Shown: positions 29,834 to 39,633 of the stretch, one piece after another | Numbering within the stretch: the stretch's first letter is position 1 | How the letters are laid out: the number at the start of each line of letters is the position of its first letter | DNA from: Azoarcus sp. CIB | Lineage (GTDB): Bacteria; Pseudomonadota; Gammaproteobacteria; Burkholderiales; Rhodocyclaceae | Direction: 5' to 3' | Assembly (NCBI RefSeq): GCF_001190925.1 | Contig: NZ_CP011072.1 | Coordinates: 4,154,001 to 4,218,000, forward strand | DNA length: 64,000 nt | The notes under the pieces: model-generated | Told to the model about the DNA's origin: nothing | What the model saw: only the letters and a program-made list of their open reading frames with translations | Database searches by the model: none | Program-made: the position numbers and the translations under genes

Positions 29834-30622
29834 TTAGCCGAACAGCGCGCGCAACTCCTCGCCCGGATCCGGCGCACGCATGAAGGCTTCGCCGACGAGG
29901 AAGGCGTGCACGGCGTTCGACCGCATCAGCGCCACGTCCTGCGGCTTGAGGATGCCGGACTCGGTGACGACGATGCGGCCGGCAGGGACGCGCGGCAGCA
30001 GGTCCAGCGTCGTCTGCAGGCTGACTTCGAAGCTGCGCAGGTTGCGGTTGTTGATGCCGACGAGCGGGGTCGCGAGCTGCAGCGCGACGTCGAGCTCGGC
30101 CGCATCGTGCACCTCGACGAGGACGGCCATGCCGAGACTCGTCGCGATCGCCTCCATCTCCTGCATCTGCGCGAGATCCAGCGCCGCCGCGATCAGCAGG
30201 ATCGCGTCCGCGCCCATCGCGCGCGCCTCGTACACCTGCCACGCGTCGACGAGGAAGTCCTTGCGCAGCGCCGGCAGGGCGCACGCCGCACGCGCCGCCT
30301 GCAGGTAGTCGGGAGCCCCCTGGAAGAACTGCCGGTCGGTCAGCACCGACAGGCAGGCTGCTCCCGCGCGCTCGTACTGCACCGCGATCTCGGCCGGGCG
30401 GAAGTCCGCACGGATCACGCCCTTCGACGGGCTCGCCTTCTTGACCTCGGCGATCACCGCGGCGTCGCCGGCGGCGATCTTCGCGCGCATCGCACCGACG
30501 AAATCGCGCGCAACCGGCGCAATCTCGGCCTCCGCACGCACGCGCTCCAACGGACGCACCGCCTTGCCCGCCGCCACTTCCTCGGCCTTCACGGCGAGGA
30601 TCTTGTTCAGGATATCGCTCAT
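29834..30622 (-). CDS. trpC: Indole-3-glycerol phosphate synthase
   Basis: The 262-residue enzyme is counted from the ATG at 30622 (MSDILNKIL). It closes the ring of carboxyphenylamino-deoxyribulose phosphate to give indole-3-glycerol phosphate in tryptophan synthesis. Family motifs are present: [15 protein letters not shown] near residue 58, [40 protein letters not shown] and VTESGI, including the catalytic lysine and glutamate positions. It is monofunctional (no TrpF domain). It sits 13 bp after trpD and 12 bp before tamB on the same strand. Confidence 0.96.
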   Translation of the reverse strand: MSDILNKILAVKAEEVAAGKAVRPLERVRAEAEIAPVARDFVGAMRAKIAAGDAAVIAEVKKASPSKGVIRADFRPAEIAVQYERAGAACLSVLTDRQFFQGAPDYLQAARAACALPALRKDFLVDAWQVYEARAMGADAILLIAAALDLAQMQEMEAIATSLGMAVLVEVHDAAELDVALQLATPLVGINNRNLRSFEVSLQTTLDLLPRVPAGRIVVTESGILKPQDVALMRSNAVHAFLVGEAFMRAPDPGEELRALFG

Positions 30623-30635
30623 GCTAGTGCCTGCC

Positions 30636-31667
30636 TCACGCGAACTGGCGGTTGAACGCGAGGAACTCCTCGAGCTTCGCCCGCGCCGCGCCGCTGGCGA
30701 TGATCTCGCGCGCACGCACGATGCCGTCGGCTATCGAGTCGGCGAGATTCGCCGTGTACAGCGCCACCCCCGCGTTCAGGATCACGATGTCGCGCGCCGG
30801 GCCCGGCTTGTTGTCGAGCACGCCGAGCAGCACCGCCTTCGATTCCTCGGCGCTCTGCACCTGAAGGTTTCGCGTGCCGGCCATCGCCATGCCGAAGTCC
30901 TCGGGATGGATCTGGTACTCGCGGACCTCGCCGTCCTTCAGTTCGCCGACCATCGTCGCGGCGCCCAGGCTCACCTCGTCCATGCCATCCATGCCATAGA
31001 CGACCAGCACGTGCTTCGCGCCCAGACGCTGCATCACGCGCGCCTGGATGCCGACGAGATCCGGGTGGAACACGCCCATCAGCGTGTTCGGCGCGTCGGC
31101 CGGGTTCGTTAGCGGGCCCAAGATGTTGAAGATCGTGCGCACGCCCATCTCGCGGCGCACCGGCGCGACATTCTTCATCGCGCTGTGGTGGGCCGGTGCG
31201 AACATGAAGCCGATGCCGGTCGCTTCGATCGAGGCCGCAACCTGTTCGGGCGTCGCGCCGAGCTTCACGCCCAGCGCCTCGAGCACGTCCGCGGCGCCGC
31301 TCTTCGACGATACGCTGCGCCCGCCGTGCTTGGCGACGCGTGCGCCGGCCGCCGCGGCGACGAAGATCGTCGTCGTCGAGATGTTGAAGGTGTTGGCGCC
31401 GTCGCCGCCGGTCCCGACGATGTCGAGGAAGTTCTGGTCCGGCCCCGCGACCTGCACCTTGGTCGACAGTTCGCGCATCACGGTCGCAGCGGCGGAGATC
31501 TCGCCGATCGTCTCCTTCTTCACGCGCAGGCCGGTGAGAATCGCCGCGGTCATCACCGGCGAGATCTCGCCGGCCATGATCTGGCGCATCAGCGACAGCA
31601 TCTCGTCGTAGAAGATCTCACGGTGGTCGATCGTGCGCTGCAGCGCTTCCTGGGCAGTAATCGTCAT
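30636..31667 (-). CDS. trpD: Anthranilate phosphoribosyltransferase
   Basis: The 343-residue enzyme joins anthranilate to phosphoribosyl pyrophosphate. Typical motifs are visible: the [17 protein letters not shown] phosphoribosyl-binding loop near residue 83, [49 protein letters not shown] and GPLTNPA. It forms a normal monofunctional chain separate from trpG. It lies between trpG (69 bp) and trpC (13 bp) in the trp string. Confidence 0.96.
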   Translation of the reverse strand: MTITAQEALQRTIDHREIFYDEMLSLMRQIMAGEISPVMTAAILTGLRVKKETIGEISAAATVMRELSTKVQVAGPDQNFLDIVGTGGDGANTFNISTTTIFVAAAAGARVAKHGGRSVSSKSGAADVLEALGVKLGATPEQVAASIEATGIGFMFAPAHHSAMKNVAPVRREMGVRTIFNILGPLTNPADAPNTLMGVFHPDLVGIQARVMQRLGAKHVLVVYGMDGMDEVSLGAATMVGELKDGEVREYQIHPEDFGMAMAGTRNLQVQSAEESKAVLLGVLDNKPGPARDIVILNAGVALYTANLADSIADGIVRAREIIASGAARAKLEEFLAFNRQFA

Positions 31668-31736
31668 GGCAATCCTTGTCTGTTCACGCAGACCACGAGC
31701 GTGCGCTCGGGTTCACCTCGGTTGTCACCTGAGCTT

Positions 31737-32312
31737 TCAATTCTCGCGGCTCTGATCGAGGAAATTCTTGAGCATCGCGTGGCCGTGTTCGGTCAGGATG
31801 GACTCGGGGTGGAACTGCACCCCCTCGACCGCGAGCGTCTTGTGGCGTACGCCCATGATCTCGCCGTCGTCGGTCCAGGCGGTCACCGCGAGGCAGTCGG
31901 GCAGGCTCTCGCGTTCGATCGCCAGCGAATGGTAGCGCGTGCAGGTCACCGGGTTGGGCAGGCCCTTGAACACGCCGACGTCCTGATGATGTACCGGCGA
32001 GGTCTTGCCGTGCATCAGGCGCTTGGCGTGCACGATCTTGCCGCCGAAGGCCGCGCCGATGCTCTGGTGGCCGAGGCACACGCCGAGGAGGGGGATCTTG
32101 CCGGCGAACTCGCGGATCGCCGGCACCGAGATACCGGCCTCGGCCGGCGTGCAGGGTCCGGGCGAGATCACGAGCTGCTCGGGCTTCATCAGCGCGATCT
32201 GTTCGAGGGTGATTTCGTCGTTGCGATACACCTTCACCTGCGCGCCGAGCTCGCCGAAGTACTGCACGAGGTTGTAGGTGAAGCTGTCGTAGTTGTCGAT
32301 CATCAGCAGCAT
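31737..32312 (-). CDS. trpG: Anthranilate synthase component II (glutamine amidotransferase)
   Basis: The 191-residue class I amidotransferase starts [18 protein letters not shown]. It releases ammonia from glutamine for TrpE. The catalytic triad motifs are present: nucleophile in GVCLGHQ near residue 79 and the His-Glu pair in VQFHPES near residue 170. In many betaproteobacteria this subunit also serves para-aminobenzoate synthase (family knowledge). It follows trpE by 82 bp, with AAGGA eight bases before the start. Confidence 0.95.
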   Translation of the reverse strand: MLLMIDNYDSFTYNLVQYFGELGAQVKVYRNDEITLEQIALMKPEQLVISPGPCTPAEAGISVPAIREFAGKIPLLGVCLGHQSIGAAFGGKIVHAKRLMHGKTSPVHHQDVGVFKGLPNPVTCTRYHSLAIERESLPDCLAVTAWTDDGEIMGVRHKTLAVEGVQFHPESILTEHGHAMLKNFLDQSREN

Positions 32313-32394
32313 GGATGCATTCCTTCTTGCGCGTCGGCACGCGGAGCGCGCCGGACGGGGAACACGGCGGCGCGTCGGCCACCGCTCCGCAGGT

Positions 32395-33882
32395 TCAGTC
32401 GATGCGGGTATCGAGCCCGGATTCCGCCATTTCCGCGGCACGCAGCATCGCCCGCGCCTTGTTCTGCGTCTCCGTCCATTCGGCATCCGGATTGGAGTCG
32501 GCGACGATGCCGGCACCGGCCTGCACATGGATGTGACCGTCCTTGATCACCGCAGTGCGGATCGCGATCGCGAGGTCCATGTCGCCGTGGAAGCCGATGT
32601 AGCCGACCGCGCCCGCATAGACGCCGCGCTTGACCGGCTCCAGTTCGTCGATGATCTCCATCGCGCGCAGCTTGGGCGCACCGGACACCGTGCCCGCGGG
32701 GAAGGTCGCGCGCAGCACCGCCAGCGCGTTGAGATCGTCCTTCAGGCGCGCCTCGACGTTGGACACGATGTGCATCACGTGCGAATAGCGCTCGATCGTG
32801 AACTGGTCGGTCACCCGGACGCTGCCCGTCTCGGCAACGCGCCCCGCGTCGTTGCGCCCGAGGTCCAGCAACTGCAGGTGCTCCGCGCGCTCCTTCTCGT
32901 CGGCGAGCAGGTCGGCTTCCAGCGCGTCGTCCTCGGCCGGCGTCGCGCCGCGCGGCCGGGTGCCGGCGATCGGGCGCACCGTGACGCGCTTGCCCTGCCC
33001 GTCCTCGTCGAGGCGCACGAGGATTTCCGGGGACGCGCCGACGACGTGGAAGTCCTCGAAGTTGAAATAGAACATGTAGGGCGAGGGGTTCAGCGAGCGG
33101 ATCGCGCGGTACAGCGCCATCGGGCTCGCCGCGTAGGGCTTGCTCATGCGCTGCGACAGCACGACCTGCATGATGTCGCCGTCGACGATGTACTGCTTGG
33201 CGCGATTCACCGCCGCCTTGAAGGCTTCCTCGCCGAAGCTCGACACCGCCGGCTGCGGCTCGACGTGCATGTCCTCGGGGATCTGCACCGGCGCGCGCAG
33301 CCGCGCGAGGAGTTCGCGCAGGCGCTTCTTCGCGCGCTTGAAGGCGCCCGGCACTTCCGGCTCGGCATACACGACCAGCGTGAGCTTGCCCGAGAGGTTG
33401 TCGACGATCGCGATTTCCTCGGACAGCAGCAGCAGGATGTCCGGCGTGCCGATCGTGTCCGGCTTCTGCGCGTGGGCGAGGCGCGGCTCGATGTAGCGCA
33501 CGGTGTCGTAGCCGAAACAGCCGACCAGGCCGCCCGCAAAGCGCGGCAGGCCGTCGCGCGGCGGCACCTTGATGCGCTCCATGAACTCGGCGACGTAGTT
33601 CAGCGGGTCGCCGTAGTCGCGCCGCTCGACGAGGCGGTTGCCGGTCAGCAGCAGCGCCGAGCGGCCATACACCTCGATGCGCGTCGAGGCCGCCAGCCCG
33701 ATCATCGAGTAGCGACCGAAGCGCTCGCCGCCCTGCACCGATTCGAGCAGGTAGGAATACGGTTCGTTGGCGAGCTTCAGGTAGATCGACAGCGGCGTGT
33801 CGAGGTCGGCGAAGGTTTCGAGCGTGACCGGGATGCGGTTGTAGCCCTGCGCGGCCAGCGCGTTGAATTCCTGCTCAAGCAT
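32395..33882 (-). CDS. trpE: Anthranilate synthase component I
   Basis: The 495-residue subunit is counted from the ATG at 33882 (MLEQEFNAL), preceded by GGAG. It converts chorismate and ammonia to anthranilate. The N-terminal region carries the feedback-site element [15 protein letters not shown] (the LLES motif binds tryptophan in this family). The C-terminal chorismate-binding half contains [40 protein letters not shown]-type residues and the [20 protein letters not shown] signature. It heads the trpEGDC set and is preceded by a Trp-rich leader and competing hairpins, indicating attenuation control. Confidence 0.96.
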   Translation of the reverse strand: MLEQEFNALAAQGYNRIPVTLETFADLDTPLSIYLKLANEPYSYLLESVQGGERFGRYSMIGLAASTRIEVYGRSALLLTGNRLVERRDYGDPLNYVAEFMERIKVPPRDGLPRFAGGLVGCFGYDTVRYIEPRLAHAQKPDTIGTPDILLLLSEEIAIVDNLSGKLTLVVYAEPEVPGAFKRAKKRLRELLARLRAPVQIPEDMHVEPQPAVSSFGEEAFKAAVNRAKQYIVDGDIMQVVLSQRMSKPYAASPMALYRAIRSLNPSPYMFYFNFEDFHVVGASPEILVRLDEDGQGKRVTVRPIAGTRPRGATPAEDDALEADLLADEKERAEHLQLLDLGRNDAGRVAETGSVRVTDQFTIERYSHVMHIVSNVEARLKDDLNALAVLRATFPAGTVSGAPKLRAMEIIDELEPVKRGVYAGAVGYIGFHGDMDLAIAIRTAVIKDGHIHVQAGAGIVADSNPDAEWTETQNKARAMLRAAEMAESGLDTRID

Positions 33883-33919
33883 GGAGACTCCACGGAAAAC
33901 GGTTCTATTCGGCAAGGGG

Positions 33920-33973
33920 TGCGGGCAAGTCGTCGCCCGCGAAGCATTCGCGTATCAGTGGCCCGCAGGCCAC
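33920..33973 (-). promoter_or_regulatory. Putative trp attenuator: mutually exclusive hairpins before trpE
   Basis: Read on the minus strand, three stems follow the Trp codons of the leader peptide. Stem A is GTGGCC-TGCG-GGCCAC (33958-33973), which includes the end of the leader frame. Stem B is CGCGAA-TGC-TTCGCG (33938-33952). Stem C is GCGGGC-GACGACTT-GCCCGC (33921-33940), which shares bases 33938-33940 with B. A fourth pairing is possible between TGCGGGC of A and GCCCGCA of C. The set can switch according to ribosome position. Stem C is not followed by a U-run, so whether the outcome is transcription termination is unclear. Confidence 0.6.
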
Positions 33974-34053
33974 GAGCGCCAGCCGCGCCAGCGCAGTTGC
34001 GCGGCGACAAACTGGGTGCTTTCCTTTACCGAATCCCGGTTCCTGTAGATCAC
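33955..34053 (-). CDS. trp operon leader peptide
   Basis: A 32-residue frame starts at a GTG (34053) just after the gph stop and ends with TGA inside the trpE upstream region. It contains three tryptophan codons close together near its end (LRWRGWRSWPAGH), far above chance, directly followed by competing hairpins and then trpE. This is the arrangement of a trp leader that senses charged tRNA-Trp through ribosome stalling. A GAGA lies before the GTG, so the ribosome site is modest, and the exact start is less certain than the Trp-rich end. Confidence 0.65.
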   Translation of the reverse strand: MIYRNRDSVKESTQFVAAQLRWRGWRSWPAGH

Positions 34054-34111
34054 GATGTCTCGATCGGATGATGGTGTCTTGCGGCGAGTCTTGCCGAGAT
34101 GCGCCGGAGTT

Positions 34112-34801
34112 TCACGCCGCTTCGATGCGGTCGAGCGCCCCGGTAGCGATCGATAGTAGCCCATCGCATTCGATGGTGTCCACCGGCATGCCTTCGCTAT
34201 ATCCATAGGTCACGAGCAGCACCGGCATCCCCGCGCCGCGGGCGGCGAGCGCGTCGTTGGCCGAATCGCCGATCATCAGCGCCTGCGGCGACCGCACGCC
34301 CAGCAGCTCGCACGCGTGGTGCAGCACCGCGGGGTCGGGTTTCTTCACCGGCAGCGTGTCGCCGCTGACGACCGCAGCGAAATACGGCGTCAGGCCCATG
34401 CGCTCGAGCAGCGGCAGCGTGAAGGCCTCGGCCTTGTTCGTGACGCAGGCCAGGCGCAGCTCCATCGCGCGCATCGCCTCCAGCGTCTCGACCACGCCGG
34501 GGTAGATGCGCGTGCTGCGACCGTTTACGACGGCGTAATGCCGCCTGAACACGACGACCGCCTGCTCGATCTCCTCCTCGCCCGCCTCGGCATCCTCGGT
34601 CATGCAGCGGCGCACGAGGTTGGGGATGCCCTTGCCGACGAAGGAATGGATCTGTTCGAGCGGGCGCGCCGCACGGCCCATCTCGGCGAGCATCAGGTTG
34701 GCCGCGTCGGCCAGGTCGTGGATCGTGTCGAGCAGGGTGCCGTCGAGGTCGAACAGCACCGCCCGCACCGGGAAGCGCGCGAGGCTCACTGATCCGCTCA
34801 C
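34112..34801 (-). CDS. gph: Phosphoglycolate phosphatase (HAD family)
   Basis: The 229-residue phosphatase starts with GTG at 34801 overlapping the rpe stop (GTGA); a GTG four codons later is an alternative. HAD motif I is [12 protein letters not shown] near residue 16, motif II appears in CVTNKA, and motifs III/IV in KKPDPAVL and [16 protein letters not shown]. Length and cap domain fit Gph, which removes phosphate from 2-phosphoglycolate arising from DNA repair or oxygenation. Gph beside rpe and before trpE is common in proteobacteria. The gene ends 58 bp before the leader peptide start. Confidence 0.93.
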   Translation of the reverse strand: MSGSVSLARFPVRAVLFDLDGTLLDTIHDLADAANLMLAEMGRAARPLEQIHSFVGKGIPNLVRRCMTEDAEAGEEEIEQAVVVFRRHYAVVNGRSTRIYPGVVETLEAMRAMELRLACVTNKAEAFTLPLLERMGLTPYFAAVVSGDTLPVKKPDPAVLHHACELLGVRSPQALMIGDSANDALAARGAGMPVLLVTYGYSEGMPVDTIECDGLLSIATGALDRIEAA

Positions 34802-35493
34802 TGCCCGACCTTGGCGAGCTCGGCGCGCAGCGCGGCGATCACGCTGTCGTAACGGTTGGGATCGCTGTCCTGCCCGGCACCGAACACCGCCGAGCCGGCG
34901 ACGAAGGTGTCGGCACCCGCGGCGGCGATCTCGGCGATGTTGTCGACCTTCACACCGCCGTCGATCTGCAGCTGGATGTGGCGTCCGGTGGCCGCCTCGT
35001 AGGCATCCAGCCGCTCGCGCGTCGCGCGCAGCTTGGCGAGCGTGCCGGGTATGAACTTCTGCCCGCCGAAGCCGGGGTTCACGCTCATCAGCAGCACCAT
35101 GTCGATGTTGTCGAGCGCGTGGTCGAGGTAGTGCAGCGTGGTGGCCGGGTTGAACACCAGGCCCGCCTTGCAGCCGTGGTCGCGGATCAGCGCGAGCGTG
35201 CGGTGGATGTGGTCGGAGGCTTCCGGGTGGAAGGTGATCACGTTGGCGCCGGCCTTGGCAAAGTCGGGGATGATGCGGTCGACCGGCTTCACCATCAGGT
35301 GCACGTCGATCGGCGCCGTGGTGTGCGGGCGGATCGCTTCGCACACCAGCGGGCCGATCGTGAGGTTCGGCACGTAATGGTTGTCCATCACGTCGAAATG
35401 GATCCAGTCCGCGCCGGCGGCGATGACGTTGCGCACTTCCTCGCCGAGGCGGGCGAAGTCGGCCGAAAGCAGGCTGGGAGCGATGCGGTACAT
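34798..35493 (-). CDS. rpe: Ribulose-phosphate 3-epimerase
   Basis: The 231-residue TIM-barrel enzyme of the pentose phosphate pathway interconverts ribulose 5-phosphate and xylulose 5-phosphate. Motifs: [17 protein letters not shown] at the start, [17 protein letters not shown] near residue 32, [24 protein letters not shown] and [10 protein letters not shown]. It is the first gene of the gph/trp string. A TAGAAT box lies about 29 bases upstream. Confidence 0.96.
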   Translation of the reverse strand: MYRIAPSLLSADFARLGEEVRNVIAAGADWIHFDVMDNHYVPNLTIGPLVCEAIRPHTTAPIDVHLMVKPVDRIIPDFAKAGANVITFHPEASDHIHRTLALIRDHGCKAGLVFNPATTLHYLDHALDNIDMVLLMSVNPGFGGQKFIPGTLAKLRATRERLDAYEAATGRHIQLQIDGGVKVDNIAEIAAAGADTFVAGSAVFGAGQDSDPNRYDSVIAALRAELAKVGQ

Positions 35494-35521
35494 TGTCGTG
35501 TTCTCCTGTTGGGCTGGCGCG

Positions 35522-35527
35522 ATTCTA
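35522..35527 (-). promoter_or_regulatory. Putative -10 box TAGAAT before rpe
   Basis: The minus-strand sequence GGTTAGAATCGCGCC lies about 29 bases upstream of rpe. It is nearly identical to the box before the FKBP gene (GGTTAGAATCGCGG). No clear -35 element is seen. Confidence 0.45.
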
Positions 35528-35577
35528 ACCGCTCAGGCAACCCGCGCGCCCTCGGGGTTCCCCCCGATCGCGACAGC

Positions 35578-37938
35578 TCATCGCACGCACACGCGCCGCA
35601 CCTGCTCCATGTCGGTGACGCCGGCCAAGACCTTCTCGATGCCGTCCTGGCGCAGCGTGCGCAGGCCTTCCGCAAGCGCGAGCGCCAGCAACTGCGCGAC
35701 GCGCGCGCGCTCCTGGATCAGTCGCTTGACCTCGTTCGAGGCGACCATCAGCTCGTGCAGGCCGACGCGCCCGCGATAGCCGCCGTTGCACTCGGTGCAG
35801 CCCACCGGGCGGTACAGCGTGAATTGGCCGTCGGCATCGCCATGCTCGGCCTTCAGCCGGGCCAGCACCGCCGCGCGCGCCGCCGCCGGATCGGCCTGAA
35901 AATCCGGCGTCCCCACCATGTCCTCGCAGTACTCGTCGAGGATCTGCTGCACCTCGGCGTCGTCCGGCCGATAGGCCTCCTTGCACTTGCACAGGCGCTT
36001 GGTGAGGCGCTGCGCGAGCACGCCGAGCAGCGCGTCGCCGAAATTGAACGGATCCATGCCCATGTCGAGCAGGCGCACGATCGATTCCGGCGCGCTGTTC
36101 GTGTGCAGCGTCGAGAACACGAGGTGGCCGGTGAGCGAAGCCTCGATGCCGACCGAGACGGTCTCCTTGTCGCGCATTTCGCCGACCATGATCACGTCCG
36201 GGTCGGCACGCAGGAAGGAGCGCATCATCGTCGCGAAATCCAGCCCCGCCTTGCGGTTCACCTGCACCTGGCGCAGGCCCTTCTGCGTAATTTCGACTGG
36301 ATCCTCGGCGGTCCAGATCTTGGTCTCGGGCGTGTTGATGTGCCCGAGGATGGAATGCAGCGTCGTCGTCTTGCCCGAGCCGGTCGGGCCGCACACGAAG
36401 AACAGGCCGTAGGGCTTCACGATCACCGATTTCAGGCGCGCGAGGTTGTGCGGACTGAGCCCGAGCTTGTCGAGCGGCAGCGGTTCGCTGTTGGCGAGCA
36501 GGCGCATCACGACGTCTTCCATCCCGCCCGCGGTCGGCACCGTGGCGACGCGCAGCTCGATGTCGAGCGGCGCGAACTTGCGGAACTTGATCTTGCCGTC
36601 CTGCGGCCTGCGGCGCTCGGAGATGTCGAGGTCGCACATGATCTTGATGCGCGTGACGAGCGGGTTGCGGTAGCTCGCCGGGATCTGGATGTAGGGCACG
36701 AGCGTGCCGTCCTTGCGGAAGCGGATCAGCGTCTTTTCCTTGCCCGGCCGCGGCTCGATGTGAATGTCCGAGGCGCCCTGGCGGTGCGCGTCGATGATGA
36801 TCTTGTTCACGAGCTTCACGAGCTCGTTGTCGGCCGCCGCGGAGACGTCGTCGGCGACGGAGCCATCCTGCTCGTCGTCCATGAGGTCGTGCAGCAGGTC
36901 ATCGACCGAACCGCTCTCGATCGTGGGCTCGAAATAATTGTCGACGGTCTGCTCGAACTCGCAGTGCGTCGTCACGCGGTAAGCGAGCTTCTTCCGCGGG
37001 AACACGTTCTCGGCAACGCGCGACACGCGCACCTGCTCGGGATCGTAGGTGAGCAGGACGACGCCCTCGTCGGTTTCCTCCAGCGGCAGCCACTGGTTCT
37101 GCTGTACGTATTCGCGCTTGATGTTGCGCAGCAGGTCCATCTGCTTGACGCGATCGGAGCGGAACGGCTCGTACGCGACGTTGAAGAAGCGCGCGGCCGC
37201 ATCGCCGATCAGCGGCAGGCTGAGACCATATTTTTCCACCAGCACGTCCTCGACGTGGGCCCCGGTCTCGCGCGAGATACGCATCGCGTCATCCATCTCG
37301 CCCGCGACGATGCGCCCGTCGGCAATCAGCGCGTCGTAGCGCGAGCGCAGCGCTGCCGGCGCGTTGCTGCGCTGCGCGAAGGCCACGCCGAGCGTCTGCG
37401 CCAGCCCCAGCAGGCCTTCCTTCGCGACGGACGAGAAATCGGCACCACTCAGCGGATTGATCACCTGGATGACGCCGTGCAGCTTGTCGCTGTTCGGATC
37501 GACGATCGGCGCGCACAGCATCTGCCGCGTGCGCACCCCGGCAAGGTTGTCGCTGATGGTGCGAAAACGCAGCGCCGGCGAGATCGCGGCAAGCTCGACG
37601 GCATCATAGACGTCATGCAGATTGAGCGCCTCGCGGGTCAGCGCAACGTAACCCGCAATGCTGCTCTCGTCGATCGGCAGGCGTGCGCCCGGCGCCGCTC
37701 CGCGGCCGGTCTTGACCCGGGCCACCAAATGCGAGCCGCTTGCGTTGACGACGAAAAACGACAGGCGCTCGGCCGCAAACAGGGCGCACAGATCAGACGA
37801 CAAGTCCGACACGATCTCGTCGATATCCTTGCTCGCGTGGATACGGGCGGTGATCGCCTGCAGGCCCTTGAAGAAGGCCAGCCGCGTCGCGACCTCTCCC
37901 CCGGCTCCGGGTCTTCCTTGCGTCGTGCTGATGGACAT
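35578..37938 (-). CDS. GspE/PulE-family secretion ATPase with N-terminal GAF domain
   Basis: The 786-residue protein is counted from the ATG at 37938 (MSISTTQ). A GAF-like sensor domain occupies about residues 20-185, then a T2SSE_N-type region (about 195-330) and the hexameric ATPase. Walker A is GPTGSGKTTT (about 517-526), Walker B DPDVIMVGEMRD, and the His box GHLVFSTLHTNSAPE. The zinc-type cysteines CKC and CTEC flank a long insertion. Such ATPases drive type II secretion or type IV pilus assembly, but no pseudopilin, secretin or inner-membrane gene is present nearby, so its machine is elsewhere or unusual. It is the last gene of a same-strand group with PP2C, FHA and MBL genes. Confidence 0.88.
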   Translation of the reverse strand: MSISTTQGRPGAGGEVATRLAFFKGLQAITARIHASKDIDEIVSDLSSDLCALFAAERLSFFVVNASGSHLVARVKTGRGAAPGARLPIDESSIAGYVALTREALNLHDVYDAVELAAISPALRFRTISDNLAGVRTRQMLCAPIVDPNSDKLHGVIQVINPLSGADFSSVAKEGLLGLAQTLGVAFAQRSNAPAALRSRYDALIADGRIVAGEMDDAMRISRETGAHVEDVLVEKYGLSLPLIGDAAARFFNVAYEPFRSDRVKQMDLLRNIKREYVQQNQWLPLEETDEGVVLLTYDPEQVRVSRVAENVFPRKKLAYRVTTHCEFEQTVDNYFEPTIESGSVDDLLHDLMDDEQDGSVADDVSAAADNELVKLVNKIIIDAHRQGASDIHIEPRPGKEKTLIRFRKDGTLVPYIQIPASYRNPLVTRIKIMCDLDISERRRPQDGKIKFRKFAPLDIELRVATVPTAGGMEDVVMRLLANSEPLPLDKLGLSPHNLARLKSVIVKPYGLFFVCGPTGSGKTTTLHSILGHINTPETKIWTAEDPVEITQKGLRQVQVNRKAGLDFATMMRSFLRADPDVIMVGEMRDKETVSVGIEASLTGHLVFSTLHTNSAPESIVRLLDMGMDPFNFGDALLGVLAQRLTKRLCKCKEAYRPDDAEVQQILDEYCEDMVGTPDFQADPAAARAAVLARLKAEHGDADGQFTLYRPVGCTECNGGYRGRVGLHELMVASNEVKRLIQERARVAQLLALALAEGLRTLRQDGIEKVLAGVTDMEQVRRVCVR

Positions 37939-37989
37939 GCGGGTACCTGCTGTGCGGGACGGTTGAATGGCAAGCATTCGGAACCGGCC

Positions 37990-37995
37990 ATTCTA
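37990..37995 (-). promoter_or_regulatory. Putative -10 box TAGAAT for the GspE-family gene
   Basis: The minus-strand sequence CGCTAGAATGGCC lies about 52 bases before the ATG of the ATPase gene, in the 80-bp gap after the MBL-fold gene. It suggests a separate promoter for the ATPase. Confidence 0.4.
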
Positions 37996-38018
37996 GCGAT
38001 ACCCGGGCAGCGCGAGAA

Positions 38019-38786
38019 TCAGAACTCGATGACCTGCCCCTGTCGTAACGCGGTCGCGTGCAGACGCGCCCCCGCGGCCGCGATCTGCGCCATGACGCGC
38101 TCGCCCTGCCCCGGCTTGATATGGCTGATATGCACTTCGGGTGTACGCGCGATTTCGTCGAGGAACGCAGCCACCATGCTCGGGCTCATATGGCGTGCAG
38201 CGAGCGCGAGTCCGTGCTGCTCGTCGGAAAAAGCGGTTTCGATGATCAGGTGGCGCAGGTCGCGGCAGGCATTGATTGCCGCCACCAGTTCGGGCGAGTA
38301 CGTGGTGTCCCCCGTATACACCAGCTGGCCGTTCCCGCTGTCGAGGCAATAGGCCACCGCGGGCACGCTGTGCAGCGCCGGCAGCGCAGTGATCGTGCGC
38401 GTACCGAGCCTGACCTCCTCGCCGACCTTGATCGCCTGAAATCGCAGGAAGGGTCTGCGCCGATCGGGAATGGCGGTGAAATCGGGCCAGATCAGCCAGT
38501 TGAAGACATGGGCGCGCAGGATGCGCAGGACTTCGGGGATCGCATGCACGGTGATCGGCACGCCGCGCATTTCGCCGACCGCATCGACAATCAGCGGAAT
38601 CGCCGCGATGTGGTCCATGTGCGAGTGCGTGACGAAGATGTGATCGACGGCCGCAAGCGCCTCCAGCGCCAGGTCACCAACCCCGGTGCCGCAGTCGATC
38701 AGGATGTCATCGTCGGCGAGGAAGGCGGTCGTGCGGGCCTCGGGTCCGCCAATGCCTCCGCTGCAGCCCAGCACCTTCAGCTTCAT
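38019..38786 (-). CDS. MBL-fold metallohydrolase, class II cyclic-nucleotide phosphodiesterase-like
   Basis: The 255-residue protein is counted from the ATG at 38786 (MKLKVLGCS), preceded by GGGGG. The metal-binding signature is THSHMDHI near residue 58, with downstream metal ligands in VYTGDTTYS and a late histidine in HISHIKPGQ. The start GCSGGIGG and the RTTAFLADDDILIDCGTGVGDL stretch resemble class II 3',5'-cyclic-nucleotide phosphodiesterases. A role in cleaving cAMP or cGMP is therefore likely, but another phosphodiester cannot be excluded. It lies 115 bp after the FHA gene and before the GAF-containing ATPase. Confidence 0.85.
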   Translation of the reverse strand: MKLKVLGCSGGIGGPEARTTAFLADDDILIDCGTGVGDLALEALAAVDHIFVTHSHMDHIAAIPLIVDAVGEMRGVPITVHAIPEVLRILRAHVFNWLIWPDFTAIPDRRRPFLRFQAIKVGEEVRLGTRTITALPALHSVPAVAYCLDSGNGQLVYTGDTTYSPELVAAINACRDLRHLIIETAFSDEQHGLALAARHMSPSMVAAFLDEIARTPEVHISHIKPGQGERVMAQIAAAGARLHATALRQGQVIEF

Positions 38787-38901
38787 CGTCCCCCGCGCTT
38801 GCAGCGCCGCTCGACCCGACATCTCGGCAGCTCGTTTTTCGTCCCCGATACGCTAGCATCCACCCTCCGGAAACGTCGTGCACTAAGGCACACGGCCGGG
38901 C

Positions 38902-39606
38902 TCAGTCGGCGAGCGAGAACGCCATGCGCACGCCGGCAATCTCGAGAATGTCCCCGTCGTTGAGCGCATGCGCACCCGCCTCGATCGGGCGGTTGTTCAC
39001 CTGCGGAAAGCTCCCGCCTTCGGCATGGGCGATGAAATACCCCTGGGGGCGCCGCGTGATCACTGCGACCTGCACGCCCGGCTTGCCCAGCGTGGTCATC
39101 GCCTTCGCAAGCCGGAGTTCGCGACCCGCCGTGGGCCCGGTCAAGACCTTGACGATCCCGAGCCGGGAGTTGTCGTCGGTCTCTTCCGCCGTCACGCTCG
39201 CGAGCACATCCGGCGGCAGCATCTGCGTCGCATCGCCGCGCTGCTCGGCGAATGAACCCGCGGCCGAGGAGCGCAGTGCCGCCGACGGCTCCACCCGATC
39301 CCCGCGCTCGCGGCGCTTCACGTCGGCGATGAACTTGAGCCGGTACTTGCCGAGTTCGATCACGTCGTTGTTGCGCAACACGCACTTCTTCACCGGCTGG
39401 CCATTCACATAGCTGCCGTTCGTGCTGTTCTGATCCTCGAGGAAGGAGTCCTCCAGGATGGTCGTGATCAGCGCGTGCTGGCCGCTGATCGCGAGATTGT
39501 CGATCTGGATGTCGTTGTTGGGCTTTCGTCCGATGGAGATCTTCTCCTTGTCGAGGGCGATTTCCTTGAGCACCAGACCGTCCATGCTGAGGATGAGCTT
39601 CGGCAT
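38902..39606 (-). CDS. Protein with two FHA domains
   Basis: The 234-residue cytoplasmic protein has one good forkhead-associated domain (about 20-80: ISIGRKPNNDIQI, ISGQHALI, STNGSYVNG), which binds phosphothreonine peptides. A second, more divergent copy follows (about 150-230: TTLGKPGVQVAVITRRPQGYFIAH, NNRPI, LNDGDILEIAG). The linker (about 95-140) is polar and probably disordered, with a TQM motif that could itself be phosphorylated. It is 27 bp after the PP2C gene, suggesting both act on the same phosphoproteins. No Ser/Thr kinase is in the window. Confidence 0.9.
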   Translation of the reverse strand: MPKLILSMDGLVLKEIALDKEKISIGRKPNNDIQIDNLAISGQHALITTILEDSFLEDQNSTNGSYVNGQPVKKCVLRNNDVIELGKYRLKFIADVKRRERGDRVEPSAALRSSAAGSFAEQRGDATQMLPPDVLASVTAEETDDNSRLGIVKVLTGPTAGRELRLAKAMTTLGKPGVQVAVITRRPQGYFIAHAEGGSFPQVNNRPIEAGAHALNDGDILEIAGVRMAFSLAD

Positions 39607-39633
39607 CGTTACCTTTCCTTCGTCATGCGGCGC

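Noticed and set aside
25724-30655. Very long open frame on the plus strand opposite tamB and trpC
   Set aside because: The deduced protein is rich in Arg, His, Gln and Ala without any domain pattern. It is the typical antisense shadow of high-GC genes, while the minus strand encodes clear TamB and TrpC proteins.
34112-35344. Apparent fusion of gph with an upstream frame through rpe
   Set aside because: The upstream part is a shadow of rpe in another frame. gph has its own GTG start overlapping the rpe stop.
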